Source of the DNA: Caulobacter sp.
Lineage (GTDB): Bacteria; Pseudomonadota; Alphaproteobacteria; Caulobacterales; Caulobacteraceae
Assembly (NCBI GenBank): GCA_021741355.1
Contig: JAIOXZ010000016.1
Location: 22,699 to 86,698 of the forward strand
Direction of reading: 5' to 3'
DNA: 64,000 nt
The position numbers and the translations under genes were made by a program. The notes under the pieces were generated by a model. It had not been told where the DNA came from and searched no databases. It saw only the letters and a list, made by a program, of their open reading frames with translations. Positions 1 through 7,962 of this stretch are shown in pieces (positions within the stretch are counted from its first letter, which is position 1; each line of letters starts with the position of its first letter).

Positions 1-2
1 AG

Positions 3-491
3 GACGCCGCCCGCGCCGGGGTCGGGCTGATGATCGTCGACACCGGTCCGTCGATCGAGGAAGAGGTCGAACAGGCTGTGCGCTGCGCCGACCTCTGTCT
101 GGTCGTGGCCCGTCCCAACTTCTTCGACATTCGCGCCGTGGCCGACTCCGCCGCGCTGGCGGCGCGCTTCCACCGGCCGGTGGTCTTCGTGCTCAACCAG
201 GCGCCGCATCGCCAGCAGTCGATCGAGGCGCCGGTGCTGATGGAGGCTGTCGCGGCCTTGCGCGGGCTCGGCTTCCCGGTCGCGCCGATCGGACTGCGCA
301 CGCGCGTCGCCTACCAGCGCAGTGTCGCCGGCGGCTCGACCGCCCAGGACATGGAGCCGTCCAGCTCCGCCGCAAGCGAGATCACCGCCCTGTGGGACTG
401 GGTCGACGCGCGGCTGCATGCCGAGCGGCCGGCGGTGCGCATGCCGACCTTCATGGCGGCTGCTGAAAGCCCGGCGTCCCTGACGTTCTAG
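3..491 (+). CDS. ParA/MinD-like ATPase, C-terminal part
   Basis: This is the 3' part of a gene that begins before the window; the frame is open from the first bases. The visible stretch starts just before a hydrophobic strand followed by MIVDTGPS, which looks like the Walker B strand and switch II of ParA/MinD/CobQ-type P-loop ATPases. An alternating strand-helix pattern follows, including VVFVLNQAP, typical of the nucleotide-specificity region of ParA folds. The Walker A motif would lie upstream and is not visible. The last 40 residues are Ala/Pro-rich and carry no recognisable domain. ParA proteins move DNA or protein cargo by ATP cycling, but no parB, parS or other cargo gene is in view, so the cargo is unknown. 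Confidence 0.7.
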   Translation, partial: DAARAGVGLMIVDTGPSIEEEVEQAVRCADLCLVVARPNFFDIRAVADSAALAARFHRPVVFVLNQAPHRQQSIEAPVLMEAVAALRGLGFPVAPIGLRTRVAYQRSVAGGSTAQDMEPSSSAASEITALWDWVDARLHAERPAVRMPTFMAAAESPASLTF

Positions 492-499
492 CGCGAATT

Positions 500-1690
500 C
501 TAACGCGGCGTCGGCGACAGGGCCTGGGCGATTACGTTGCGCTGGGTCTCGCTGGATCCCGAATAGATGCTCGCCGCCCGGGTGGCGAAGTGCTTGGCGG
601 TCGCCCGCGCGCCGTCCGCCAGCGGGCCGTCCTCGTCGCGGAAGGGCTCAAGCGCCAGATTCCGCGCGGTTCCGGCGATCTCCATGGCCAGTTCGGCGAC
701 CCGCTGGTGCAACTCACTGCCGATCAGCTTCAGGACCGAGGGGCTGGTCGCATCGCCGTCGCGCAGCCGCCCGCCGGGCAGCAGGTTCAGCTCGGTCTGC
801 TCAAACGCCGTCAGCTCGATCTCCGCGGTGATCAGCCGGGTCATCAGGCCGGGTTCGAGATCCTCGCTGGCGAGCGCCGCGTTGCGCGCCCGCTGGTAGA
901 CCCGCCGCACCAGCGCGGCCGGCGTGTTGTTCGACCGCGCCAGCTGCATCAGCCGCTTGGCGACGGCCCAGCCCTGGCCCTCCTCGCCGATGCGGTTGGC
1001 GACGGGCACGCTGACCTGGTCGAAGAACACCGCGTTGAGCTCGTGCTCGCCGTCGATGGTGATGATCGGCGAGACGGTCAGGCCGGGCGAGGCCATGTCG
1101 AGCAGCAGGAAGGTCAGGCCCTGTTGCGGACGCTCGCCCGTCTGCGTCCTGACCAGGGCGAACATCCGGTTCGAAAGGTGGGCGCCGGTCGTCCAGATCT
1201 TCGAGCCATCGACGATGTAGCGGTCGCCCGACTGGACCGCCCGGGTGGCGACCCGCGCCAGGTCCGAGCCGGCGCCGGGCTCCGAGAAGCCCTGGGCCCA
1301 GAGGTCCTCGCCCGACAGGATCGCCGGCAGATAGCGCGCGCGCTGCAGCGGCGTGCCCATCTCGATGATCAGCGGGCCGAGGCTGCGGATGCCGCCCGCG
1401 AACAGCACTGGGGCGTCGTTCAGCGCGCACTCGCGGTCGAACAGAAAGCGCTGCCGCGGGGTCCAGCCGGCCCCGCCGTGGGCCGTCGGCCAGCCCGGCG
1501 CGATCCAGCCGCGGCGGTGCAGTCGCTGGTGCCAGAGCTTGCAGGCGGCGATGTCGGAATGGACGCCCAGCGTGCGGCGGCCCGCCTCGCGCAGGTCCGG
1601 TGTCAGGGCCTCGGCGAGAAACGCGCGAACCTCGGCGAGGAAGGCCGTATCAGGATCAGCGTCTGGGGTGGCGAGGCAGGCAACCGGCAT
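500..1690 (-). CDS. Acyl-CoA dehydrogenase family protein
   Basis: A 396-residue FAD-dependent acyl-CoA dehydrogenase, full length for the family. It should oxidise an acyl-CoA to the 2-enoyl-CoA and pass electrons to ETF. The N-terminal helical domain is followed by the middle-domain signature around QGFSEPGAGSDLA and a KIWTTGAH strand. The C-terminal helical domain ends with YSGSSETQRNVIA, the FAD-contact segment seen in many FadE-type enzymes. It starts at an ATG at 1690. The gene stands alone on this strand, with a divergent small membrane protein upstream. A near-consensus FNR half-site pair, GTGAT-TCAG-ATCAA, lies at 1725-1738. Substrate chain length cannot be read from the sequence. 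Confidence 0.9.
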   Translation of the reverse strand: MPVACLATPDADPDTAFLAEVRAFLAEALTPDLREAGRRTLGVHSDIAACKLWHQRLHRRGWIAPGWPTAHGGAGWTPRQRFLFDRECALNDAPVLFAGGIRSLGPLIIEMGTPLQRARYLPAILSGEDLWAQGFSEPGAGSDLARVATRAVQSGDRYIVDGSKIWTTGAHLSNRMFALVRTQTGERPQQGLTFLLLDMASPGLTVSPIITIDGEHELNAVFFDQVSVPVANRIGEEGQGWAVAKRLMQLARSNNTPAALVRRVYQRARNAALASEDLEPGLMTRLITAEIELTAFEQTELNLLPGGRLRDGDATSPSVLKLIGSELHQRVAELAMEIAGTARNLALEPFRDEDGPLADGARATAKHFATRAASIYSGSSETQRNVIAQALSPTPR

Positions 1691-1882
1691 GCTCTCACGA
1701 AGCCGCGAACCGCCAGTTCCGTCCGTGATTCAGATCAATAGAGTGAAGAGGGGCGGTGGCCGAACGCCCTGTTCGGAAACCCGAATGGCGTGCTGCACTT
1801 TGTCGAACGCTGATTTGCCGTTTAACACTCCGCGGATGAGCCGCCGTTCCGCGCCGCAACGCGGACAGGGCCGGACGAACAA

Positions 1883-1893
1883 GGGGGGGGGGG
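1883..1893 (+). repeat. 11-G homopolymer at a ribosome-binding site
   Basis: Eleven consecutive G residues end four bases before the ATG of the membrane protein at 1898. The run stands in for the Shine-Dalgarno sequence. Homopolymers of this length are prone to slipped-strand length changes, and also to sequencing error. Confidence 0.8.
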
Positions 1894-1897
1894 CGGG

Positions 1898-2278
1898 ATG
1901 AGCCGATTGTTTGCTGTGCTGGGCGCGGCGGTCTATTTCGCCTGGGGCGCGCTTCACCTGCTTGCGGCCGCCAGTTCGTTCCGGTTCGCCGCCGACCTGG
2001 AAGCCGGGCTCATTCAGGGTCGGCTCAACCAGGGCGCTTTCTATGTGGCGATTTTCGCCGTTGTCGCGGTCGTCGTCGCCCTGGGATTCAACTGGCGGAA
2101 CAGCCGCGCCGGGTACTGGATCAACCTGCTGGCAGTCTCGGCGGCCGACATTCCCTTTGTACTCTTCATCGTGCTGCCCGGACACATGACGGGCCCCGAA
2201 GCCCTGCTTGGCCCGGCCCTTTGGCTCGCCGGGGCGGCAACGTCGACGCTCGCCTTGATGATGGCCCGGCGAACGTAG
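1898..2278 (+). CDS. Small four-helix membrane protein, function unknown
   Basis: A 126-residue, strongly hydrophobic protein with about four predicted membrane segments, near residues 5-25, 45-65, 75-95 and 103-122. The loops are short, and a WRNSRAGYW turn joins helices two and three. Its composition resembles small uncharacterised inner-membrane proteins of alphaproteobacteria; no catalytic motif is visible. The ATG at 1898 follows an 11-G tract that serves as the ribosome site. The gene is divergent from the acyl-CoA dehydrogenase and faces the flagellar cluster tail to tail. No function is proposed. Confidence 0.75.
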   Translation: MSRLFAVLGAAVYFAWGALHLLAAASSFRFAADLEAGLIQGRLNQGAFYVAIFAVVAVVVALGFNWRNSRAGYWINLLAVSAADIPFVLFIVLPGHMTGPEALLGPALWLAGAATSTLALMMARRT

Positions 2279-2300
2279 GGGCGCTGCCGGAGCGCCTTCG

Positions 2301-2741
2301 CTACGCCCGCTTGTTCAGCGTGATGGCGCGGGAGTCGCCGACCTGGCTGACGGCGTCGGGGCCGTAGCCGGCGCCGGTGGTGCGCTGCGAGGCGACTTCG
2401 TCGGCGATGGCGCGGACCAGGCCCTCGGTGACGGTGCGGGCGGCTTCCAGCGCGCGGCCCTGACGGGCGAGCACGGCGTCGAACGCCTCGGTCGACTGCA
2501 TCAGCTTCATCCGCTGCTCCAGCGGCGCGGATTCGATCAGGGCCGGCGTCTGACGCACCCGCGCCGACTCGTGGCGATAGATGTTGGCCAGTTTCGACAG
2601 CTCTTCCATCTGGACGGCGGCGTCCTGCGGGCGGCGCTGCTCGAAGGCCTGGCACTGCTGGGCCATCAGCGCTGTCAGGCGGTCGGTCAGGGAGATCAGC
2701 TGGTCAACGCGATCAGTCGCGTCGCGGGCGTCGAGGGCCAT
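2301..2741 (-). CDS. flbY: Flagellar protein FlbY
   Basis: A 146-residue helical protein starting MALDARDATDRVDQLISL at the ATG at 2741. A longer reading frame exists, but its N-terminus would overlap the upstream rod gene. The protein is mostly amphipathic helix with a conserved-looking NIYRHESARV segment, and has no signal peptide or membrane helix. Such proteins follow flgI and the rod-binding gene in Caulobacter-type flagellar clusters and are named FlbY there. It is the last gene of the minus-strand unit flgI, rod-binding gene, flbY, 13 bases after the preceding stop. A role in flagellar assembly or its coupling to the cell cycle follows from context; the biochemical activity is unknown. 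Confidence 0.8.
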   Translation of the reverse strand: MALDARDATDRVDQLISLTDRLTALMAQQCQAFEQRRPQDAAVQMEELSKLANIYRHESARVRQTPALIESAPLEQRMKLMQSTEAFDAVLARQGRALEAARTVTEGLVRAIADEVASQRTTGAGYGPDAVSQVGDSRAITLNKRA

Positions 2742-2754
2742 GGAATGCGTCTTT

Positions 2755-3072
2755 CTAACTGAGACCTTGGAGTTTGAGCATTTCGCGCTGGATGCTGTCG
2801 GCAATGCCCAGTCCGCCACGCTTGGTCGTCTGTTTGGCGATCGCGTCGGTCAGGAAGGAGCGGAACATCGACTCGCCCTGGCCACCACCGAACGGGGCCT
2901 CGGTCGAGATGCCCTCGAACATCGGCTGCATCATCGTCGACAGGAACGAGACCTCGAAGGCCTTCGCCGTTTCCTCCGCCTTGCGCCGGCCGGCGAGGTC
3001 GGCGGTCGAGGCGGCCGGGGTCCGGGCCTGACCCATCAGGATGTCGGTGGCGACTGAAAGGGGCGCGGTCAT
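2755..3072 (-). CDS. FlgJ-like rod-binding protein (no muramidase domain)
   Basis: A 105-residue protein matching the N-terminal rod-binding domain of FlgJ, with the typical [21 protein letters not shown] helix and [15 protein letters not shown] segment. It caps rod assembly in the periplasm. The C-terminal glucosaminidase domain of enteric FlgJ is absent, as is usual in alphaproteobacteria, where a separate hydrolase opens the wall. The ATG at 3072 overlaps the flgI stop codon as TGATG, so the two genes are translationally coupled; a GTG at 3075 is an alternative start. It lies between flgI and flbY. Confidence 0.85.
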   Translation of the reverse strand: MTAPLSVATDILMGQARTPAASTADLAGRRKAEETAKAFEVSFLSTMMQPMFEGISTEAPFGGGQGESMFRSFLTDAIAKQTTKRGGLGIADSIQREMLKLQGLS

Positions 3073-4178
3073 CACATCACCTCGATATCGGCCTGGAGGG
3101 CGCCGGCGGCCTTGATCGCCTGCAGGATGGAGATCATGTCGCGCGGCGTGACGCCCAGGGCGTTGAGGCCGGCGACCAGGCTGGAGAGGGACGCGCCGCT
3201 CTTCAGCGTGAGCAGTTGGCGGCCGCGCTCTTCCTCTACGCTCACGGCGGACTGGCTGGTGACCACCGTCTCGCCGGCGCGGCTGAACGGGGCCGGCTGG
3301 CTGACCTGCGGGGTTTCCTGGACCGCGATGGTCAGGTTGCCCTGGGCGATGGCGACAGTGGAGATGCGCACCTGGTCGCCCATGACGATGACGCCGCTGA
3401 CCTCATCGACGATCACCTTGGCCGGCGAGTCGGGCTCGATCTCGAGCGTCTCAACGGCGGTCAGGAACCCGACCATGCTCTGGCCGGCGGGCGGGCGGAT
3501 GGTGACGATGGTCGGGTTCTCGGCGATCGCCGTCCCGGGGAAGCGGGTGTTGACCGCCGTGGCGATCCGCTGGGCGGTGGTGAAGTCGGGATTGCGCAGC
3601 GTCATGCGCAGCTGGCCCATCTGGGCCATCTGGAAGCCGGTCTCACGCTCGATGGTCGCCCCGCCGGCGATCCGGCCGGAGGTCGGCACGCCTTTGCTGA
3701 CCGAGCTGCCCGAGGCGCCGGAGGCCGAGACCGAGCCGGTCTGCACCGTGCCCTGGGCCACCGCATAGACCTGGCCGTCGGCGCCCATCAGGGCGGTGAC
3801 CAGCAGGGTGCCGCCCAGCAGGCTCTTGGCGTCGCCGGCGGCCGAGACGGTCACATCGATGGCCGAGCCGGCGGCCGCGAACGGCGGCAGCTTGGCGGTG
3901 ACCATCACCACCGCGACGTTCTTGGTGTTGAGGTTGGTGTCGCGCACATTGACGCCGAGCCGCTCGAACATCGCCTCGAGGCTCTGGCGGGTCATGGGCG
4001 CGTTGCGCAGGTTGTCGCCCGTGCCGTTCAGGCCGACGACCAGGCCGTAGCCCGTCAGCTGGTTCTCGCGCACGCCCTCGAATGCGACGACGTCCTTGAT
4101 CCGCGACTTGCCGTAGCTCGGACCCGCAAGCGCGAGGGTCAGGGCCAGGATCAGACTTCCTACGAGAGTTGGACGCAT
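3072..4178 (-). CDS. flgI: Flagellar P-ring protein FlgI
   Basis: A 368-residue P-ring protein of the usual family length. An N-terminal Sec signal peptide (about residues 1-23, ending near GPSYGKS) precedes the mature start [17 protein letters not shown]. Family hallmarks are [13 protein letters not shown], the [14 protein letters not shown] strand and a conserved C-terminus with [19 protein letters not shown]. The P-ring surrounds the rod in the peptidoglycan layer. The gene heads a minus-strand unit with the rod-binding gene and flbY. A sigma-54-like promoter lies at 4219-4234, giving a short leader, and fliX is transcribed divergently. Confidence 0.97.
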   Translation of the reverse strand: MRPTLVGSLILALTLALAGPSYGKSRIKDVVAFEGVRENQLTGYGLVVGLNGTGDNLRNAPMTRQSLEAMFERLGVNVRDTNLNTKNVAVVMVTAKLPPFAAAGSAIDVTVSAAGDAKSLLGGTLLVTALMGADGQVYAVAQGTVQTGSVSASGASGSSVSKGVPTSGRIAGGATIERETGFQMAQMGQLRMTLRNPDFTTAQRIATAVNTRFPGTAIAENPTIVTIRPPAGQSMVGFLTAVETLEIEPDSPAKVIVDEVSGVIVMGDQVRISTVAIAQGNLTIAVQETPQVSQPAPFSRAGETVVTSQSAVSVEEERGRQLLTLKSGASLSSLVAGLNALGVTPRDMISILQAIKAAGALQADIEVM

Positions 4179-4218
4179 TTCGCTCCGCCGGGACGCTGGG
4201 CACTCACCCGCGCACCCC

Positions 4219-4234
4219 TGCGAGAACCACGCCA
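4219..4234 (-). promoter_or_regulatory. Sigma-54-like promoter for flgI
   Basis: On the minus strand the sequence is TGGCGT-GGTTC-TCGCA. It keeps the GG at -24 and the GC at -12 with the correct 10-base spacing. Mismatches to TGGCAC-N5-TTGCA are at positions 5, 6 and 13. Transcription would start near 4207, about 29 bases before the flgI ATG. Late flagellar genes of Caulobacter use sigma-54 with FlbD, and FlbD is controlled by FliX, the product of the divergent gene here. Confidence 0.6.
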
Positions 4235-4313
4235 GAAAAAAGGCGCGTTAAATCAATGGTCTAGGTCGTATTGGCATGCTCGGTCTCCAGCGGACGGCAG
4301 AAATTGCCCGGCA

Positions 4314-4321
4314 TTAACCAT
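4314..4321 (+). promoter_or_regulatory. CtrA-like half-site TTAACCAT upstream of fliX
   Basis: TTAACCAT is the 8-base half-site recognised by the cell-cycle regulator CtrA in Caulobacter. It lies 63 bases before the fliX ATG. The full TTAA-N7-TTAA form is not present. Early flagellar genes, including fliX in Caulobacter, are under CtrA control, so the placement is sensible. Confidence 0.5.
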
Positions 4322-4383
4322 GCCGCAAGCCTGAGGCCCGACAGTCTCGGCAGAACAAGGGTTCGGAGCGGCGTATCGCCTCC

Positions 4384-4821
4384 ATGAAAGTCACGGGTTC
4401 CAGCAGTGCCGGATCGCTCGGCGGCGCGAAAAGCGCGGCGCGTCCGGCGGGCGGGCAGGGGAGTTTCGCCCTGCCGACGACCACCGGCGCCGGCGCGGCC
4501 ACCGATGTCGCGCGCAGCATGGGTGTCGGCGGCGTCAGCTCGGTCGACGCGCTGATCGCCCTGCAGGATGTCGGCGGGCCGCTTGAACGGCGCCGGCGCG
4601 CCATGGGGCGGGCGGGCCGCATTCTGGATGTGCTGGACGAGGTCAAGCTGGCGCTCATCGACGGCGAGGTGTCGCGTCGCGACCTCGACCGGCTGATGCG
4701 CGCCGTCCGCGAGGAGCGGATGGCCACCGACGACAGCGCGCTCGAAGGCGTGCTGAACGAGATTGAAACCCGCGCTGCGGTCGAGCTGGCCAAGCTTGAA
4801 CAGGCGAGGGTTGCGGCATGA
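4384..4821 (+). CDS. fliX: Flagellar assembly regulator FliX
   Basis: A 145-residue protein matching FliX, the Caulobacterales trans-acting factor that couples flagellar basal-body assembly to the sigma-54 activator FlbD. The N-terminal 50 residues are Gly/Ala/Ser-rich and probably disordered. The rest is helical, with the family stretch VSSVDALIALQDV and a basic GPLERRRRAMGRAGRILDVL helix. It has no DNA-binding motif, fitting its role as a partner protein rather than a repressor. It starts at the ATG at 4384 and is divergent from flgI, the arrangement known in Caulobacter. A CtrA half-site lies upstream. Confidence 0.93.
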   Translation: MKVTGSSSAGSLGGAKSAARPAGGQGSFALPTTTGAGAATDVARSMGVGGVSSVDALIALQDVGGPLERRRRAMGRAGRILDVLDEVKLALIDGEVSRRDLDRLMRAVREERMATDDSALEGVLNEIETRAAVELAKLEQARVAA

Positions 4822-4844
4822 ACGCCCGCTGAGCGCGAGCTTCA

Positions 4845-4870
4845 TTGAACGTTGCAGAGCTTTTGCTATA
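4845..4870 (+). promoter_or_regulatory. Housekeeping promoter of dksA
   Basis: TTGAAC at 4845-4850 and GCTATA at 4865-4870 are 14 bases apart, which fits the Caulobacter sigma-73 pattern TTGxCG, 10-14 bases, GCTANA. Transcription would start near 4877, giving a leader of about 40 bases before the dksA ATG. Confidence 0.6.
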
Positions 4871-4917
4871 AGGCCTCGCTCTTGTGAGCATGGCGTAAAT
4901 GGGGGCGTGAGACGTCA

Positions 4918-5346
4918 ATGGCGACGGCTACGGTTCTTGCTGAACAGAGCGGTTATCGTCCTTCGGACGATGAGCCGTTCATGAATGAGCGACAGCTCGA
5001 GTACTTCAAGAAGAAGCTCCTCGGCTGGAAGGATGAGATCCTTCGCGAATCTCGCGAAACGGTCACCCACCTCCAGAAGGAAACCGAGAATCACCCCGAC
5101 CTGGCCGATCGCGCCACGTCGGAGACTGATCGGGCTCTTGAGCTGCGCACCCGCGACCGGCAACGGAAGCTCATCTCCAAGATCGACGAGGCCCTGCGCC
5201 GAATCGAGGACGGTTCCTACGGCTACTGCGAGGAGACGGGGGAACCCATCGGCTTGCCGCGGCTCGAGGCCCGTCCGGTGGCGACGATGAGCGTCGAGGC
5301 CCAGGAACGGCACGAGCGCCGCGAACGGGTCCATCGCGACGACTGA
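4918..5346 (+). CDS. dksA: RNA polymerase-binding transcription factor DksA
   Basis: A 142-residue DksA, the secondary-channel factor that acts with (p)ppGpp on RNA polymerase. An N-terminal tail precedes a coiled coil (about residues 25-100) containing LADRATSETDRALELRTRD with the acidic tip, then a C-terminal zinc-finger-like region. Only one Cys is present in the finger (YGYCEETGEPIG), and later positions read RLEARPVATMSVEAQERHE. This single-Cys type occurs in alphaproteobacterial DksA and need not bind zinc. The ATG at 4918 follows a sound promoter. The gene sits after fliX, as in Caulobacter, and a nested palindrome begins seven bases after its stop. Confidence 0.95.
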   Translation: MATATVLAEQSGYRPSDDEPFMNERQLEYFKKKLLGWKDEILRESRETVTHLQKETENHPDLADRATSETDRALELRTRDRQRKLISKIDEALRRIEDGSYGYCEETGEPIGLPRLEARPVATMSVEAQERHERRERVHRDD

Positions 5347-5353
5347 ATTCAGC

Positions 5354-5431
5354 GGGGACATGTACCGAAGGTACGTGTCCCCTAAACCTGGCCGCTCGAT
5401 TAGGGGACACGTACCTTCGGTACATGTCCCC
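5354..5431. repeat. Nested palindromic repeat, copy 1
   Basis: Two perfect 32-base inverted arms (5354-5385 and 5400-5431) flank a 14-base loop. Each arm is itself a hairpin: GGGGACATGTACC pairs with GGTACGTGTCCCC across GAA, with one mismatch. The same unit recurs at 35759-35835 with a changed hairpin tip and a different loop. This paired-REP layout is typical of extragenic elements mobilised by REP-associated tyrosine transposases. It directly follows dksA and could also block transcription or protect mRNA ends. Confidence 0.9.
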
Positions 5432-5511
5432 GAGGGCATGACCGGCGAGGTAATTGACCGCCAGCGTGCCTGGCGGTCAGGCTGCGCGCCTCAGCGGAGG
5501 CGTAGCGCATC

Positions 5512-5922
5512 ATGACCAGCACCCCTGAAGCGGCCCGCGCCGCCAATCTCGCGCCCGCGCAGCGCTACGCCGATGCCTGGGTCGCCGGTGACTTCCCGGC
5601 AATGCTGGCGACCTACAGCGACGACTTCGTTCTGCACTGGTCCGGGAACAACCCGATGGCCGGGACCAAACGCGGCAAGGCGGCGGCGATCGAAGCGCTG
5701 ATGGAATTCACCCGCCGCACCCGCCGCCGGCTGGTGGCCATCGACGACGTCATGGCCGGCGCGACGCGCGCGGTGATCCTCGCCCGGGAATCCATCACCG
5801 CCGGGGGCGAAACCCGCGAGGTCGAGCGTGTGCTGGTCTATCGGGTGGAGGGGGGCCTGCTGGCGGAGTGCTGGGTGCATGACGCGGACCCGGCGTTCAT
5901 TGACCGGGCGTTGTCGGCCTGA
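5512..5922 (+). CDS. NTF2-fold (SnoaL/DUF4440-like) protein
   Basis: A 136-residue single-domain protein of the nuclear transport factor 2 fold. It opens with an AQRYADAWVAGDFPAMLATY helix pair, then DDFVLHWSGNNPMAGTKRGK, where the acidic and Trp residues line the pocket in this fold, and ends in antiparallel strands (VERVLVYRVEGGLLAECWV). There is no signal peptide. The family includes polyketide cyclases, dehydratases and binding proteins, so the fold alone gives no substrate. It lies between two repeats and shares no operon with its neighbours. Confidence 0.85.
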   Translation: MTSTPEAARAANLAPAQRYADAWVAGDFPAMLATYSDDFVLHWSGNNPMAGTKRGKAAAIEALMEFTRRTRRRLVAIDDVMAGATRAVILARESITAGGETREVERVLVYRVEGGLLAECWVHDADPAFIDRALSA

Positions 5923-5923
5923 A

Positions 5924-6075
5924 AACCCTTCCCCCTCGATGGGGGAAGGGTTGGGTTGGGGGTGTGTCTCAGGAGATCGCGCGGTCCAGGATGACGGCCC
6001 TCACGTGGTCCGTAGCCAACCGGCGCCGCCGGAGCACCCCCAACCCCGGCCCTTCCCCCATCAAAGGGGGAAGGG
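5924..6075. repeat. Paired CCTTCCCCC intergenic hairpins
   Basis: A 12-base stem (AACCCTTCCCCC, loop TCGAT, GGGGGAAGGGTT) begins two bases after the NTF2-fold gene. An inverted copy lies at about 6034-6075 with CACCCCCAACCCC followed by a CCTTCCCCC hairpin. The pair is separated by about 70 bases. No T-run follows, so this resembles an extragenic repeat more than a classical terminator. Confidence 0.75.
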
Positions 6076-6317
6076 AGCAGTGCCTTTGTCTCATGCAGGC
6101 CAGCGTGCCGGACGGGTCAGGTCGGTCAACGACGGACCTCCGGCCCGCCGCATGCGGCCGCCCGGCGGGCGGTCCTAGAGTGACCTGACCCGACCGGCGA
6201 TAGTCTCGCCATGAGATGAGGGGCATGCTTGACTGGGCTTCTTTGCGGAATTGCGCGCCCCCCCAACCTGCAGCTGGAGATGCCAATGCGGAGCCTGAAC
6301 TCGGCGACGAGGATCGC

Positions 6318-6524
6318 ATGACGGGCTCTCCATTCGATCCGGAGCCGCCAAAGTCGCCGAACACGCTCCTAGGGCTAGTTCTTTCGACGTTCAACACCAT
6401 CCTGTTCGCAGGCTTGGCAGTCGGAGCAGGCGTGCTTGATCTTGGCCTGTTCTTTACCTCGATCCCGGCGCTAATCGGCGTCGCGTACGCATTTGATGTG
6501 TGGAGGCAGTACAAGCGCCTTTAG
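6318..6524 (+). CDS. Small two-helix membrane protein, function unknown
   Basis: From the ATG at 6318 (AGGA four bases upstream) the product is 68 residues: a polar N-terminus, then two membrane segments (about 18-38 and 42-60) and the tail VWRQYKRL. An upstream in-frame ATG at 6216 would add 34 polar residues with no clear ribosome site. The gene is less GC-rich than its neighbours. Nothing in it points to a function. A real gene seems likely because the hydrophobic pattern is coherent and the start has a ribosome site. Confidence 0.55.
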   Translation: MTGSPFDPEPPKSPNTLLGLVLSTFNTILFAGLAVGAGVLDLGLFFTSIPALIGVAYAFDVWRQYKRL

Positions 6525-6610
6525 GGGACGCGCGGGGGACTACGCCCCCCCCACCTTGACTTCCGGCCTCCCAAAGCCGACCTAGCCCGGCTCTGAGAAG
6601 GACTGCCCCC

Positions 6611-7951
6611 ATGACCGTCAGGGTCCGTTTCGCGCCGTCGCCCACCGGGCGGCTGCATGTCGGCAACATTCGCACCGGCCTGATCAACTGGCTGTTCGCC
6701 CGCGCGCAGGGCGGGCAGTTCGTGCTGCGGATCGACGACACCGATCTGGAGCGGTCGACCAAGGAATACGAACAGGGGATCGAGACCGATCTGACCTGGC
6801 TGGGCATGGTCTGGGACGAGAAGCACAGCCAGTCGGCGCGCTTCCCGCTCTATCGCGAGGCCATGGAGCGGCTGAAGGCCGCCGGCCGCCTTTATCCCTG
6901 CTACGAGACCGGCGAGGAGCTCGACCGCCGCCGCAAGGTGCAGCTCTCCCGGGGCCAGCCGCCGGTCTATGACCGCGCCGCCCTGAAACTAACCGAGGCC
7001 GAGCGCGCCGCGCTGGAGGCCGAGGGCCGCCGTCCGCACTGGCGCTTCCGCCTCGAAGGCAAGCGGGTGAAGTGGGAGGACCTGGCGCGCGGCGCCTGCG
7101 AGGTCGACACGGCCTCGATGTCCGACCCCGTGCTGATCCGCGAGGACGGCGCCTTCCTCTACACCCTGCCGTCCGTCGTCGATGACATCGACATGGCCAT
7201 CACCCACGTGATCCGCGGCGAGGACCACGTCACCAACACCGGCGCGCAGATCGAGATCTTCGAGGCGCTCGGCGCGAAGTCGCCGCAGTTCGCCCACACC
7301 ACCCTGCTGGTCGGGGCCGACGGCGAGGGCCTCTCCAAGCGTCTGGGCTCGCTGTCGATCATGGACCTGCGCGAGGGCGGCTATGAGCCGCTGGCGATCG
7401 TCTCGCATCTGGCGCGGATCGGCACCTCCGACCCGCTGGAGCCAGGCGAGAGCATCGAGGCCCTGGCCGCCGCCTTCACCTTCGGCAAGATGGCCCGTCA
7501 CCCCGGCCGCTACGACCAGGCTGATCTGGCGCGCCTGAACGCCGCGGTCCTGCATGCCATGGACTACAGCCAGGCCCAGCCGCGGCTGGCCAACCTCGGC
7601 GCTGATCTGGGCGAGCTCTTCTGGCTGGCGATCCGCGCCAACCTGGGCCTGTTCTCCGGCGCCTCGAACTGGGCGCGCGTCGTCGGTGGGACCGTCGAAC
7701 CGCTGATCGCCGAGGAGGATCGCCCGGTCATCGCGGCGGCGCTCGACCTGCTGCCGGCCGAACTCGACGGCGGCAGCTGGAGCGTCCTGACCAATGCGGT
7801 GAAGGAAAGGACCGGGGCCAAGGGCAAGGGCCTGTTCATGCCGCTGCGCCGGGCGCTGACCGGCCTGGACCACGGCCCGGAAATGGCGATGCTGCTGCCT
7901 CTGATCGGGCGGGAGAAGGCGGCCCGCCGGCTGGCCGGCGAGACCGCCTGA
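6611..7951 (+). CDS. gltX: Glutamate--tRNA ligase
   Basis: A 446-residue class I aminoacyl-tRNA synthetase charging tRNA with glutamate. The HIGH motif appears as [10 protein letters not shown] near residue 15 and the KMSKS equivalent as LSKRLGSLS near residue 240. The early VRFAPSPTG segment is diagnostic for the GlxRS family. The C-terminal helical anticodon-binding part is shorter than in the longest bacterial GluRS. Alphaproteobacteria often carry two GluRS copies, one able to make Glu-tRNA-Gln; which type this is cannot be settled by eye. The ATG at 6611 has GAGAAGGA upstream. The gene stands alone on its strand. Confidence 0.95.
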   Translation: MTVRVRFAPSPTGRLHVGNIRTGLINWLFARAQGGQFVLRIDDTDLERSTKEYEQGIETDLTWLGMVWDEKHSQSARFPLYREAMERLKAAGRLYPCYETGEELDRRRKVQLSRGQPPVYDRAALKLTEAERAALEAEGRRPHWRFRLEGKRVKWEDLARGACEVDTASMSDPVLIREDGAFLYTLPSVVDDIDMAITHVIRGEDHVTNTGAQIEIFEALGAKSPQFAHTTLLVGADGEGLSKRLGSLSIMDLREGGYEPLAIVSHLARIGTSDPLEPGESIEALAAAFTFGKMARHPGRYDQADLARLNAAVLHAMDYSQAQPRLANLGADLGELFWLAIRANLGLFSGASNWARVVGGTVEPLIAEEDRPVIAAALDLLPAELDGGSWSVLTNAVKERTGAKGKGLFMPLRRALTGLDHGPEMAMLLPLIGREKAARRLAGETA

Positions 7952-7962
7952 CGGCGTAGCGC

